Below are positions 34,015 through 54,492 of a stretch of DNA of 64,000 nucleotides, piece by piece (positions within the stretch are counted from its first letter, which is position 1; the number at the start of each line of letters is the position of its first letter). A model generated the notes under the pieces. It searched no databases, was not told where the DNA came from, and saw nothing but the letters and a program-made list of their open reading frames with translations. The position numbers and the translations under genes are program-made. This DNA is from Tiliqua scincoides. Lineage: Eukaryota > Chordata > Lepidosauria > Squamata > Scincidae. Where the stretch lies: assembly GCF_035046505.1 (NCBI RefSeq), contig NC_089830.1:19238061-19302060 (forward strand), in the 5' to 3' direction.

Positions 34015-34415
34015 TGCGGTTGCCACAAGGTGGCATGGGAACAGGGGGGCCTGCCCTGGCATTGCTCCTGGATGGAGAGAACCAAAGACGCCAGTGGAGA
34101 CAGAGCCCTGGACTGCATGCCGCTTGCCATGTCCACCAAGGTGCTAAGGGGGCTGCAATCCCCAGAATGAAGGGGGGGCTCCACCCAAGACATTTTTTCT
34201 TCCTGGAGTTTTTATCTGGGCGGGGTGGGTGGGCTGGGGGGGTGCCTGATTTTCTGGAACTTGACTTGTATGGGGGGGGATGCCTTTCTTTCATACCTTT
34301 GAAGGAGCAGCACAGCACCTCAGCCTGAGAAGTGGGACTGTCTTTTTTCAACCTGAACTCTGCAGCTGCTGCACCACAAATTGTCTTTCTTATTAAAGTG
34401 CAATTTATTTTAAAA
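34015..34415 (+). terminator. 3' UTR and poly(A) signal of the B4GALT3-like gene
   Basis: After the TGA at 34012-34014 about 380 bases of UTR run to an ATTAAA signal at 34392-34397, followed by a GT-rich stretch ('gagtgttgcc', 'ggttttcttgtctg'). The cleavage point near 34415 is an estimate. No later AATAAA is needed. Confidence 0.7.
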
Positions 34416-37400
34416 GAGTGTTGCCAAATATGGTTTTCTTGTCTGAAGGGAGCTGCCAGGAGCCAGTGCTCTTGGATGAGCCATGCTTTCTGCCATGGTG
34501 GGAGCCTAGTTGGCTGGGAGGCAAGAGCAGCTGGAAGTGAGCCAGAGCTGGTGGGTAAGTCAACATGCTGGCACTGGGATGGTTCTGCTAATGAAGGTGG
34601 CGGTGAGGTCACTGTGGGCTGTAGAACCAGTGCTGAGGCAGAGTTCGTCTCTTGCTGGGATTTCTCCCCTGGATGATTTGGATCTTAAAGTTGTTTGTGC
34701 GACAGCTACCAGGCCCCAGCTTGGATTCTGACTAGGTAAGCACCCTTCCGTAACAGTATCTATCTTCCCAGCGTACATTAATAGTTCTCATCTATTGCTC
34801 TGATCCAATGTCTGTATACCCTAACAGTGAACCTAGTACTGCAATTGAATGTCTCTAAACTGTTCCTAAAGGTATGGTTTTATCCCGTGGTTATCAGCTT
34901 GGAACTTTGTTCAATCAGCCTCAAAGGCACAACAGATGTTTACAGCTTAAAGTGACAAGAATAATGTGGGAATTCTCCATTTGCCTTCACCTTATTCTGC
35001 TCTATGTCTTAAGCCCCGCAAATCAAGAGTCTATCATGAAGTAGGCTTTGAGTCAGTCAGGCTTGCTGTACTGATTAGAATGTGGTTTTAAGCTTGGCTA
35101 TTACACTGCAGAATGTCTCAAAAGGACCATCAGTGATGTCTCTGCCCTTTCCCAGCCTCTGCCAGGAGAGACTCTTTAAAGGATTATCCCAGTCAAAAGC
35201 AATTTTGGGTGGAGTTGATGGTTTTGTGTACCAACTCCACAGCCCTGCTAATTATAATAGCTGGCATACCATTGCTGACCAGATGACAACCCCAGCAATG
35301 GCTTCCATTTCCTTGTCCTTCCTGAATGTCTGCTTGCCAGCAGCAAACTCCTAAGACACCACCCCTATTAACATTGCTATACTTCTCAGACCCCCAGGCA
35401 GCTGTTCAACTGCTCCTTTGCTATCTGAACCATCTCCAGCCTATCTACACACACTTCTGGCTCTACTACAGTTAAGCCCTTAAAGCCAACAGGACAAAGA
35501 CAGTCACAACTACCTTTAGTCTGTTTAACTGGACTTGGCTTTCAAAATGTGGTCCTGATCCAGTTAATTAGGCACAGCTATGAGGCACTTGCTTCTTTTT
35601 TTTTTTTTTAGTAAGGGAAAGGTAAAGCAGACTATTCAACCTCATAGCAGCTTCTCCTTCTGCCTCCAAGACTCAACAACAATTATTAGTCCTGCATAAC
35701 TTCCAGCAGCAGAGCAGTCTGCCGGAGACTTAAACATAATGAGCATAAAGCCTCAGTTAACTTTTCCCTACAGTAAAGTTATAGGCCACCACAGTTCAGA
35801 CAATTAAGCAAGGGGGGGGGGGAGAGTCAGTGTGAGACAATCAAAGCCCCCACAGCAGGGAAAGGGAAAGAGGGTATAGCCCCAAGAAAGTTAGGCACAA
35901 CCAAGCATTCTGAATACATATGCAAAGGATTATGCTGTACAATGATTTCCATGGGAGTTACACCCAGGTAAACGTGTATAAGATTGTGGCCAAGAGTGCA
36001 ATCTTTGGCATGCTTACCTGCAATACACCCATGGGACATGGTGGGATTTCTGAGTAAACAGGTATAAAACTGCAGTCAGTCATGATTACTTTCAGGATAT
36101 CGCTAAGAATCCTAGGATTACTTAAGCATTTAAATAGATACAACTAACTAATGGAAGCTAATTCTACAAAGCACATTTGGTTCAGCTGGTACCAAATGTT
36201 CTGCCTGGAATAACTTGAGTGAAGGCCAGGACCCTTTTGTGCTCCCAGGAGTTCCATCAGCAGCAGTGAGGCTCTGCATGATCCGCTCAAAATTTAGTTC
36301 AATTTTATAAGCCGCATGTATTATGCAAGACCATTTAGTTTTGCTTATACAGGTCCAATCTTGTTATACACTGATTTGACTCAACGCGAATGGCCACTGC
36401 AAACGAGAAGGAATGTGCTGATCCCTGGAGATGGGGGAAAAATACATCCCTTTAAAACCAGTTTAAAAAACTGCTTTCCTTACTGTTGTACAGTTACTTA
36501 CTGTTACAGTCATGCAAGCGATCATTCCATTCTTCAGCTGAGCCAGGCAAAGGCTGTGGGTCCTTTGCATTTCTAATTGCCTCTCTACAACAGTAAGAAA
36601 AGCTGTTTTTAAACCACAATTGTAAAGGGACAGACTTAATTTTTTAAAACTGCTTTTATTTAACACATTTTATGGTAGCAGTAGGGAGTCTCACAATCAC
36701 CCCTGAGGATGCTGAGGTACGACCTTATTCCATTAGGAGCAACGGAGGGGGACAAGAAACGTGGAAGTGGGTTTTTAAATCTATTTTTTCACCTTTTTTT
36801 TTTTTAATCCACTAGGGTTTTTGGAATAGAAACCCCATGGATAACAAGGAACAACCTGTATGCTTTTTCTGTAAGGGAAAGGGAAGCAAAGAGACCTCCA
36901 GTGCAACACAACCCAATCCTACAGAGTGATTTTCTCTCTGGCTTCATAAGCATCACAACAAATTTTACCCACACACTTTCAAACTTGTTATAGCCAAGAG
37001 GACTAGAAACTTTTGAATGCCAAATTCTGCACCCTGAATATACTTGAATGTGTGTCATTGCCAAGTATACACTTAGTACATCTTGGAACAAAATACATGG
37101 AGAAGGGGGTGAAGGCTGTGAACTATTGACAGAAGCCATGTTCAACCACTTAATGTTTCTATGAAGGCATAACATTTTGCCTAATAGCCATTGTGCTTGC
37201 CAATATCAAACAGCTTGTTCCAGCACCAACAGCCAATCTATGGCTACAGACATACCCTCACCCTGGTGCAGATCATACCATTCAAACCATACCAAGGGAT
37301 GGTAGCCCATGTGGCTCTTGGCTTCTGTGTAATCTGCACTTGCCTTTTTCCTGACATGAATGGCCAAACCAACACCCCTCCCAGCAGAGTGCCAAAACTG

Positions 37401-38434
37401 CTCCACAACAAGATAATGTAGTTATGCCACATCTTTGCAGAACCCAGCTCAGTGAGTAACAAGCAGTAAGTGGAATGTGGACGCCTGTGTTCCTAGTCTT
37501 GATCTTTTGTGCTTCAGGTCCCTCACCTGTCAAATAGGCATAAGAGTTTAATTCAGGGCGAGTCATAATGGTCTCCAGGATTTTAGTGTACCACTGCATC
37601 ATTATGGAAAAAGACATGGTAATCTAGTTAGTGGTAATGGAAAGAAGAATGCTGTTTTTTATAGGCCTTTCAAATGCTGGATGTGCCTACCCTTTGTCCA
37701 GCAAATGTCTATCCTGTATGCCAATTTGGCCCATACTCACCCTACTGTTGATCACCTGAGTGATAGCCATGGTTGTTTCAATTCCATGAAATCGCATGGC
37801 AGGGGTGGCACAAACAAACTGTCCTCAACGTAGCCCCAGAGGAAATGGAGAACGAAAGTTCCATAGAACTGCAATAATGGACTTGGATTTCACGTATGCT
37901 GAAATTCAGTAAGCCTCCTCTGCACCTGACACCACCCTGCCCGACAGGAACTCCTCCTACCAGGCAAGGACATGTCAATTCCCTGGTGTGCACACCTACA
38001 GAACTTGGACTCCCTCTATCACCATGCACTATGTTTCTGCATCCCTTACCATTATGGTGTTACAGTTCACCAAAATCCCAGAAACCATTATGATGCACCC
38101 TGTATTTGTATACTGGGGACAGAGGTGTGTAAAGGTAAGGGGGTCAAATGGCAAGAAGAGAGACAGTGATCACATCCCTTATTTTCTGCACAGCTTTTGT
38201 GCTCCCTACACAAAAAAGCAGAACCTTAAGAAAAAGGTCCAAGAGTAGACAACCTAGTCCCATGCACAGATCTGCAAGCTGAGCTAAAGCAAAGTTTAAA
38301 ACATCAGGACCATAGTTCAGTTCTAATCCCAACTAGGATCATGTGGTCCTAAGCACTATGTGCAAATCCCCCCCCCCATTTACAAAGAACACAAGGCATG
38401 TCCAAGATGGCTGCACATGAGTCAGCATAAACAT
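34416..38434. other. Convergent intergenic spacer
   Basis: The two genes face each other across this 4 kb. I find no exon with recognisable homology. Contents are one palindromic Tigger-like element (36350-36858), relics of the hairpin MITE near 35930-36090, and short homopolymer runs. Open frames here are short and unrecognised. Confidence 0.55.
36350..36858. mobile_element. Tigger-like element with internal palindrome
   Basis: It starts CAGGTCCAATCTTGTTATAC and ends ATAACAAGGAACAACCTG, inverted ends flanked by TA (36348-36349, 36859-36860). Inside, 'aaaactgctttccttactg' (from about 36465) is mirrored by 'cagtaagaaaagctgtttt' (to about 36610), an inverted repeat of about 30 bases. No transposase frame remains. 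Confidence 0.7.
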
Positions 38435-39027
38435 TCGCTGGTTGGGGCAACCCTTTATTTCCAAGCAGGGGGAAGTTTTAGCAGCAATTCCCATGGGACC
38501 AACTCAGGCCACCAAGCCCATCAGTCCGCATAGTGCACAGGAGTGTCTGTCCATTCAAGCACAGGAGTGTTGAAATTGCTCGCACCAGGGAAGGGAATGG
38601 CTGCCGGGCCACATGCCGGAGTGATTTCAGAAGGGGCTGCGGCCAGCAAGGACCACGCAAGTCAGAGAAAGCACTGACCAGGCAGGGGAAGGCGGCATCC
38701 AGGCTGTGAGGGCGGTAGGATGCTGGCTCCACATGCTTCCCCCGTCTTTTTCCCACTCCCCCCTCCCCCCCCCCCACAATGCTTACCACTTGCAGCAGGG
38801 TCCTGGATAGCAATAGGACCTGGTCACTAGAGACTGGCCACAGTCAGGCAATCTGACCCAACCCCACTGTTCAAGTCCTGGCCCACTCAGACTCTCCCCT
38901 GTGGAGAAGTGCTCTGTGGGGCACTGGTTCCCTGCCCTACAGTCAGTCCTGGCCCGTCCAGGCTCTGGTGCAACAATGGAGTGCTCGCGCCGGGCACTGG
39001 CTCCTCGCCTGCCGGGCCAGTCCATCA
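38435..39027 (-). terminator. DYRK1B: 3' UTR and poly(A) signal of DYRK1B
   Basis: On the - strand about 570 bases of GC-rich UTR follow the stop codon and end with AATAAA (38459 down to 38454). The cleavage site near 38440 is estimated. A run of C/G (38760-38775) lies inside. Confidence 0.7.
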
Positions 39028-47044
<8,017 letters not shown>

Positions 47045-47127
47045 GATTGTCTCAGTAGGAAGAGAGCGGCCCAGAGAGGCAACCTGGCTGCAAGGCGGCA
47101 GCTGGCATTGTGGGTTGCTGCTGCCAC
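47045..47127 (-). promoter_or_regulatory. DYRK1B: DYRK1B leader in exon 2 with an 18-codon uORF
   Basis: A good acceptor (TCCTCTAG|GTGGC) opens the exon at 47127. The uORF runs from ATG at 47108-47106 to TGA at 47054-47052, and the main ATG follows seven bases later at 47044. The short gap disfavours efficient re-initiation, so the uORF may lower basal translation. An upstream non-coding first exon must exist; I cannot place it with certainty. Confidence 0.65.
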
Positions 47128-47675
47128 CTAGAGGACACAAGGGAGATCTGGTTGAAGGCACTCCTTGTCACTAAGCCTGCATACAACACATGCCTGCTCT
47201 TCCCAGAAATAGCTCCCCAGTCTGACCACAAAACGCATTCCAATCAAAGGGGAGAGTCAGGTATCCAGATTACAGTAGGGGTGAGGCTGGGGCCAAGAAT
47301 TCAAGTTCTATTCTTGGCCTTTTTTTTTTCTCCTGGGGATGGAGGATAGCAGATCCAATTTCCTGAAACAACTCAGGACAGAGACTTCACCCAGTGAACC
47401 GAACACAGTGATACAGAACTGTCCCAAGATTTTTGCATTTCAAGGAATTGTTAAGCAGCTGAGCCATTAGATCTGCCTTTGCAACACTGCAAGGGAACTC
47501 AGCTAGGAAGCAAAGGGCAGGCCTGATAGCAACCGCTCTCTTTAAATGAAAGCAGTGAGGGGGAAGAGCAAGAGTCGGATACCAGCTGGTGGTGCTGGGA
47601 TCAGAGCTACAGTAAGAAATAGGAGGGAAGACAGTTTTCAAACAGTATGACACAATTGAATTCCTGACAATGGAA

Positions 47676-47780
47676 TTCTGGGTTCAAATCCCTACTCAGT
47701 CATGAAGGTTACTCTGAGCCTGGTCTACCTCACAGGGTTGCTGAGAGAGGAGAAACATGATATGAGATCTTGAGATCTAC
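47676..47780 (+). mobile_element. SINE-a fragment
   Basis: 'gggttcaaatccctactcag', 'catgaaggtt' and 'cctcacagggttgctgagag' are SINE-a blocks; the A-box part and tail are missing. Confidence 0.6.
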
Positions 47781-47789
47781 CTCCTGCTT

Positions 47790-48611
47790 ATAGGAAGGAG
47801 GTACAGGAGTTGTTATTGTGGTGCAAAGAAAATAATCTCTCACTTAACATAAAAAAACCTAAAGAACTTATAATTGACATCCGGAAAAAGAGAGATGTAC
47901 ACACACCATTATACATAAATGGTGAGGAGGTGGAGAGGGTTGCTAGTTTCAAATTCCTAGATATTTATATCACAGAGGATCTCTCATGGACTATTAACAC
48001 CAGCATGTTGATAGAAAAGGCACAAAAGCGGTTATATTTTCTGAGGAAGCTTGGGAGGTTAAATTTGTCACAGCAGCTGCTTGTGTCTTACTATCGTTGC
48101 ACCATTGAGAGTGTCCTAACCTATGATATCTTGGTGCGGTACGGAAATTGCTCTGCAGGGGACAAAAAAGCTCTGCAGAGAATTATTAAGATCGCGCAGC
48201 ACATCATCAACCTTCATCTACCAACTTTGGAGGACATCTATACATCTCGATGTCTGCAGAAGTCACATAGTATTCTGAGAGACCCCTTCCATCCGGCTCA
48301 TAAGTTCTTTGAACTGTTGCCTTCGGGTAGACAATACAGAACTATTAGAGCAGCACCACATGATTCCTGAACAGTTTTTATCCCACAGCCATAATTACGT
48401 TGAATAAGGCGATATAGTTGTTACCATGCTCCTGGGCATTATGGTCTGTTATACTGTTTTATATAGTGATGCATGTTGTATAGAATGTGTGGGTGAGTGT
48501 GTAGAGTGTGATTGTTGGAACTGTAGTATATATTTATGCTTGTATCTCAAAGATGCATAAATTTTGTTGTGCTGTAGCACAATAATAAAGTTACTACTAC
48601 TACTACTACTA
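47790..48611 (+). mobile_element. LINE 3' fragment with C-terminal reverse-transcriptase region
   Basis: A 186-codon frame (47810-48370) begins 'WCKENNLSLNIKKPKELIID' and includes 'FKFLDIYITEDLSWT', 'KAQKRLYFLRKL', 'YYRCTIESVLTY', 'ALQRIIKIAQ' and 'LLPSGRQYRTIRA'. These are the thumb and C-terminal motifs common to L2/CR1-group non-LTR elements of fish and reptiles. The upstream catalytic palm is missing (5' truncation), but the remaining frame is open. The 3' UTR ends 'aataataaag' followed by a (TAC)n tail. It is antisense to DYRK1B, upstream of the first coding exon. Confidence 0.85.
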
Positions 48612-50054
48612 GAGAAGAGGTGCGAGAATCACCATCAACCACCATCCTAAGATCTAGAAACAATTATCTCATTTCTGTGCTCCAGGGTGTTGACCAAAGC
48701 ACAGGTGCACCCTTGTCACAAATGGCAGGGGAATAAGCCACAGGGCAAGAGGGGAGATCACTGCATGGTAGAACATTAATGGTGCAAAAGAGAACTGGAT
48801 GATAGGAAGTGTCACAAGCAGAACACACACAGACAGACATGTGTCATATGGAAAAGGCTGTGGAGGGGGAACTGGGATGGTGAACATAAGAATGAGAGCT
48901 ACAGAGGACATAAGTAGGAGCAGGAATGTCACTGTGCAGCCTCACCCAAGTGCCATGCACGAGACCTCCCTTTCTGAAAGTACAGTACAGCAAAGGATCC
49001 CCCCAGTGCCAAGAGGGGAACTAATGCATCCAGTTTCTAAATGTGCCTCAAATTCCCCAATTGTGGCTACCCTGCCCCCACAATCCTGAGAAAGAATTAA
49101 AGGCTATGCCATAAACATTGCTCCAACAACACTCAATACTCCATACGCTCATTTCCCCCTCTGTAGTTACTGAGCAGACAAGGTGATGGTCTCTGCTGAG
49201 AGGACTGTTGAGGGCTCCCAAAGAGGCAATGTATCAGTGGAATAGAGCACACAGATACATGCAGGTTCACTGGGCAAGGGGAAAACCAACAAAGCATCCC
49301 TTTTGGACTTTTCCCATCCTGCCCAACACACCTGCACAAACTGTAGTGTGTTCCAGAGTTGTGTGCCTCTCTCTGCCACCCAGAGGCCCCAGGGCAGGAT
49401 CTCACTTCATGTGGCTTCTCTCACTTACAGGTGCCTCTGGGTCCAACCCTCAGCCATTCCAACTGGACAGCCATTCCAGTTGCTGCTCCTTTCTCAACAG
49501 CCTGAGCCCGAGACAAAACCAAATGGCTGCCATTTTTCAATGCTGTTCCCAAGCAGAGGCAGAAAGAGCTGGGCATTTTCTCTTGCTCTGTGAGGCAGGA
49601 ACCCTCCCAACCCTGTGTGAAGAAAAGTTGAATTCTACCATCTCTATTGATATATGCACCTGGGCACAATTTCTTCTGCTAGTCATGGGCAGACAGAAGT
49701 CCAAACTTGTGACTGCTGGAAATCCCGACTTCGGCTTCTTGAGATTTCATTGTCTGCCCTTTCAGTCCTAGCTCTTCTCCATAAAGGAGAAACTTCCTTT
49801 AAAGAAAAAGGAAGCCAAGATCTGTAGGCTGTTGAATTCTACAGCCAATACAAAATTCTGAGCTATTGCAGAATACACACGGCCTTCCTGATAAATTCAA
49901 CAGTATTCAATGATGGTGCAAGGGGCAAAACCATCTATAATGCTAAAAGACAATTCCCAGGGTTATGCTGCACATTAGCACAGCTAAGAGAAAATCCAAG
50001 AGGCTATGTAAGTAGAAACAGGTTTGATTTTCAGTGGGTTCCACTGGATTAGGG

Positions 50055-50512
50055 CAGTGGTTCTCAAACTTTTAGTACCAGGACCCATTTTATTTTTTTA
50101 GAATGACAATCTGTTGGGACCCACCAGAAGTGATGTCATTAACCTGGAAGTGATGACATGGCCAGAAGTGATACCATCCATTTAGGCTTCAAACCTAAAG
50201 CATGAACAGCCAAAGGTCTCATCATAGTATGCTTGTGCTGTTATTCTGCATAACTTGGAATTAAAACATGGCAGCTTGAAAGTCAAAGACAGATTTGGAT
50301 CGTTCTGCAACCACATAGCCTTCCCCCCATTTTAGCATGTCCTCACCTATTCAGGGCAAAGCACCATGTCTCTCCCCCACCAGGAGCCTGCCCTGCCCAG
50401 CAGCTCTGGACCCTGTATTTTCAATGGTTGCTAGGCTAGGTGCTATACGACCCACCTGAAACTGGCTTGCAACCCACCTAGTGACTCTCGACCCACAGTT
50501 TGAGAAATGCTG
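50055..50512 (-). mobile_element. hAT-A copy, reversed, longer than siblings
   Basis: It starts CAGTGGTTCTCAAACT and ends AGTTTGAGAAATGCTG, in reverse orientation to 3084 and 25339. Flanks GATTAGGG and AATTAGAG match at six of eight sites. It is about 110 bases longer than the other copies, so it carries extra internal sequence. Confidence 0.75.
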
Positions 50513-50640
50513 AATTAGAGAATAGGCTGCAATCTGGGTCACATCTGAGAGGAGCAAAACCATTCTCTACACTATAAATTATATCCAAAATAAGTGAAAC
50601 TTGACTAAGTACCACTGAAATCAATGAGACCAGTTGGAAC

Positions 50641-50760
50641 TATTATTATTATTAACAGTATTTATATACCGCTTTTCACTATAAGTTCACAAAGCGGTTT
50701 ACAGAGAAAAATCTCACTTTTTACAAAGAAAAAACTAGCTTATCTCACGTTAATTTCATG
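50641..50760 (-). mobile_element. SINE-c copy
   Basis: 'aacagtatttatataccgct' and 'gttcacaaagcggtttacag' repeat the block of 15595-15840; here the tail is AAT/ATT repeats instead of TTGA. Confidence 0.65.
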
Positions 50761-51151
50761 GAGGCATGGCGCTGCTGAGGCCCCACCCTCCAAACATATG
50801 AAGCTGCATTATATTAAGACCTGGATGTGACACTAACATGATTTAGTTATGAGAATGAGTGGGAGTGAACCTTGGGCTCATGTGTTTCCCCCCGGCTTTT
50901 TCTGTGTCCAGTAGGGAGAAATGGAAAACTTCCAATTTTGGTCCTAAATAAGCCTTAGTTTCCCATTACATACAAAATCAAGAGATTGGTTTATTCTAAA
51001 TGTGGTCACTTTAAAAAAATGGTATCCGAAATCATGTTTTGATCCTGATTTGTTTGAACTAACCAGTCTCACGAATGGCTAGTTAAACAAGGATCAAACT
51101 GTGGTTTCACAGCCTGCGGCAACTTGCTTTCATCTCACTAAACTATGGTTA

Positions 51152-51660
51152 GTGTGCACAAAGCCGGAGTCAGACCATTAGTCCTGCTTAGCCCAGTATT
51201 GTCTACTCTGCAGCTCTCCAAAGCCTCAGAGGTCTGCTACCAAAGATCCCCTAACTCAGTGTTTATCAAACTGTGGGTTGTAATCCAATTTTTGGTGGGT
51301 TGCAGGTCTGCAGCAACCAGGAAGTTGCAGTGCAATATGGTGTGTGACCCAGAAACCACCTCTGGGTTTTGCTGGTCCACGACCTGCGTCACTGGCTATG
51401 TTGTGCCTCAGAATGCCTTGTGAAAGTGACATACCCAGAGATGCAGGTTGTGGACTGGCACAACCTGGAAGTGGCTTCCAGGTCATGTACTACATTACCC
51501 TGCAACTTCCTGGTTGCTGCAGGCCCAGGACCTACTGCAGACAATGAAATGAGTTGTGAAGCTGAGCAGTATGAGAACTCCTGCTGTAACTAACCAGACA
51601 TGCTGTAGACTGAACCCAGGACCTTCTGCATGCAAAGCCTGTGGTCTACCACTGAGTTAT
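51152..51660 (-). mobile_element. tRNA-derived SINE-b split by a hAT element
   Basis: The tail part lies at 51152-51256 ('gtcagaccattagtcctgct', 'cccagtattgtctactctg') and the tRNA-like head at 51584-51660 ('gaacccaggaccttctgcat', 'gtggtctaccactgagtta'). The two halves flank a 327-bp hAT copy. Confidence 0.72.
51257..51583. mobile_element. hAT non-autonomous element nested in SINE-b
   Basis: Ends CAGTGTTTATCAAACT and AGTATGAGAACTCCTG; flanks CCCTAACT and CTGTAACT agree at six of eight. The body has internal inverted phrases ('aaccaggaagttgcagtgc' and 'ctgcaacttcctggttgc'), so it is partly palindromic. Confidence 0.7.
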
Positions 51661-52294
51661 GATGTACTCACTTTTATGAGAGAAAAGTCAAGCACTGGAC
51701 TCAGGGACATCTCTGCAGTAAGAATAAGAGCCCTCCAACCCTGACTTCTCACCGACAGCATCTCATAGAAATCTTCAATCTATGTGCAGAGGGCATGCAG
51801 CATGTCCCGAGGGGTTGCTATGATGCACAGCTCCCCCACACTGGATGGGTATTTCTTGAGAACAGATTGGAAATTAAAGTACTCTGCAAATTAAAAGTGC
51901 CACTAAATCATTCACAGAGTCAGGAGACATTTTAAAAACCTGTTATTTTATCCTGCTTTTACAAGGGGCTTCTCAGTGCTCTTCCCATCCAAGGGATGAG
52001 AAAGTCTACAACTGGTGCTGTAGCACTAAACTTAACGGGTGCTGTAGCAACATACATACTTTTAGCCATTCACTGATCTCAAAGTAGGAGTCATTTTTGA
52101 GAAAATATGAACTTCAATCTAAAATTTTCTTTTTGTAAACACAACTGCAAGCAACATAAGCCCAACTATATTTATTGGGCAGCAACCAAAACAATGAATC
52201 GTGGCCAGTTCTCACACTTACCCAGCATGCAAATTCCACATTTGGGGACAATGTTAATTATGTTGTCATTCAGTTCCCTACATGCTATATTTTG

Positions 52295-52325
52295 TTTGTT
52301 AGGTTTTATCAAAAAACCTAACAAA
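52295..52325. other. Perfect 13-bp inverted repeat with 5-base loop
   Basis: TTTGTTAGGTTTT and its exact inverse AAAACCTAACAAA are separated by ATCAA. Role unknown; it may be the end of an unrecognised MITE. Confidence 0.6.
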
Positions 52326-54064
52326 ATATAACAACTTTAACCACCTTGCCTATCAATTTGTCTGGGATCAATGTATGAAGCATGAAGATCTGTATTTCCC
52401 CGAGACACGCCAACACACCAATCACAAAAGTATAGACAAAGTACCATTCTCTTTCCCCTGCTCCCATTTTCAAGCCACAGCCTGCGTTAACTTCAATTGT
52501 TGCTATCACAATTTCCATTTTACTAAGTAGTCAGCTCTAATTTATCCTTGGAAGTAGGAGGCAGGCTGCCAGGTTCATACAGAGCTTACTACAACAAAGG
52601 AAGGAGGGTGCAGAAGAGCTATGCTGAAAGTTTCCTGGGGACTCAGGACAGATCCTGCACATTATGATCCCAAGTATTCAGTCTGAGTGGTAGCACTAAT
52701 CCAATCGGAAGAAGAATTGGTAACCCAGGTATTCAATATCAGGCTTGACTAGACAGAAAATTGAGAGGTCAGTGTTTGGACCTCACTCTCTCTTTAAAAA
52801 ATGTTTAGTAGTGGCAACTATTCCCTCTCCCAAATTGGATCAGCAACACAGTAGTAAGGGAGGAGCGTGACCCCTTCTGTCCCATGGGGTGGGAAATAAA
52901 GTTATGTCTCTGTTTTGTTCAGAGTATATAGAAACAAGGCATGGGGAAATAATTGGGAAACAAGTTGAAAGCTCTCATCCCTGGTGCCACTGTCCCAATT
53001 GAATTTGGGTTTTTGCCTCACCCTCTGGATAGCTACTAACACTCTTACCAAGAACTCCAAACAAGCACTCAAAACAGTTACGATTTTATTCTCTGTGAGG
53101 TGAACTGGACTAAGAGAACAACTTGCACAAAGTGAGTGCTGTAGCTGAGTGAGGATTTGGATCTGGGACTCCCATGGGGCAGGCTATCCATCAGGTAAGG
53201 TGATGTGGGTTGCATTAGTGGAAGATTGGTGCAACTGGGGAGTGAGAAGGCAGGGGATTCAGGGTGCCCTTCACCCTGAGTCTGCTGCTGCCACCTTCCT
53301 CCAGACTGCAGTGGAAGCAACCCACACTGGTCTGCTTTCCACCTTGCTCCTCCTGTGGTTTCTTCAGCTGGGGAAGCAGATGATACCCAGTTTGATCTAC
53401 AGGAACTGTGCAATCAAAGGAGCTCCTTCATTCATGCAGTTCCTTTAAATAGAATGAAGAAGTCCAGTACTTCCGCAAGTGAGTGAGGGGTGTGGTTATT
53501 TTTTTAAAAAGTGTAGGGACACTGGACCTGAGGTGGCAATGGGTCCAGGTCATGCTGGACTCCCACATCCAATCTAACACTCCAGCCACTAAGCCACATT
53601 TGCTCTCCACATGACAGCAGCATGCTAGCCTGAGTAACAAACCCTACAGAACTTTTAAGTGCTTCTTGCAAGCAGCAGACAGGCAATGTTGCAGAAACAT
53701 TCAGAATATGCACCTTTAAGAGTCATCAAAACTGGTGTTGCAAGTTATTCCTTTACAGTTTCTCTCTTCATTGGGCTCTCCACAAGAGGTAATTTTGCCT
53801 TTTAGAAATATAAGTCTTACTGACCTAGACAGTGCTGGTTTGGGACATCAAGTTGTCTGTGGAAGAAATGTGCCACAATGGTTGGAATGGGATACAGCAG
53901 AATAAAGCCTGAGGGAGCAGGTGGTTTTATTCCTAACCTCTGTTTTACTGAGGTGCAAAACCTGGTAACAAACTGGGAAGAAGAACAACTGCAAAGGTCC
54001 CTCCCCATCCAGCTACAGGCAGCTCACCCTCCAGCACCAATTTCTCTGTGGTTGCATGTTTGCC

Positions 54065-54242
54065 ATGGGCAGGGAGCATAGCTTAGGGACAGAATGCATG
54101 CTTTGCATGCACAAGGTCCAAAGTTCAATTCCTGGCATCTCTGGCTAAAAAAAGGACCAGGTAACAGGTGATGGGAAAGGCCACAAATCAGCCAGAGTGG
54201 GCAGAGTCTAACTCTGTATGAAGCTGCTCTGTGTGTTCACCC
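54065..54242 (+). mobile_element. tRNA-derived SINE-b, + strand copy
   Basis: It has 'agcatagcttagggacag' (A-box region), 'aagttcaattcctggcatct' (B-box region), then 'aaggaccaggtaacaggtga' and the end 'tgtatgaagctgctctgtgt'. It shows the family head to tail without insertion, though the middle is shortened. Confidence 0.75.
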
Positions 54243-54434
54243 AGCAGGGCTGGTCAAGAAATGAAGAAGTTTTCAACTGACGCTTCTGTCCCATATGGGC
54301 AGACTGTGGCCATTTGTGGCCAAGTAGTGCTCCCTAACAATAAGCTTCACTAAAGGTCCTGAGAGAATCAGCCTCTCTGCTTTGCTGGAGGTGGGTACAA
54401 TTAAAAGTAACATAGAATTTAACTCTGAGCAGGG

Positions 54435-54492
54435 GAGGTTGGACTAGATTATATCCAAGGTTTCTTCCAACTCTAACACCCCATGATTCTAA
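54435..54492 (+). mobile_element. CR1 3'-end fragment
   Basis: 'ggttggactagattatatcc' and 'ttcttccaactctaacaccc' then 'catgattct': the CR1 terminus with a few changes. Confidence 0.7.

Noticed and set aside
49208-49771. 187-codon + strand frame upstream of DYRK1B
   Set aside because: No domain or exon signals; overlaps other open frames on both strands.
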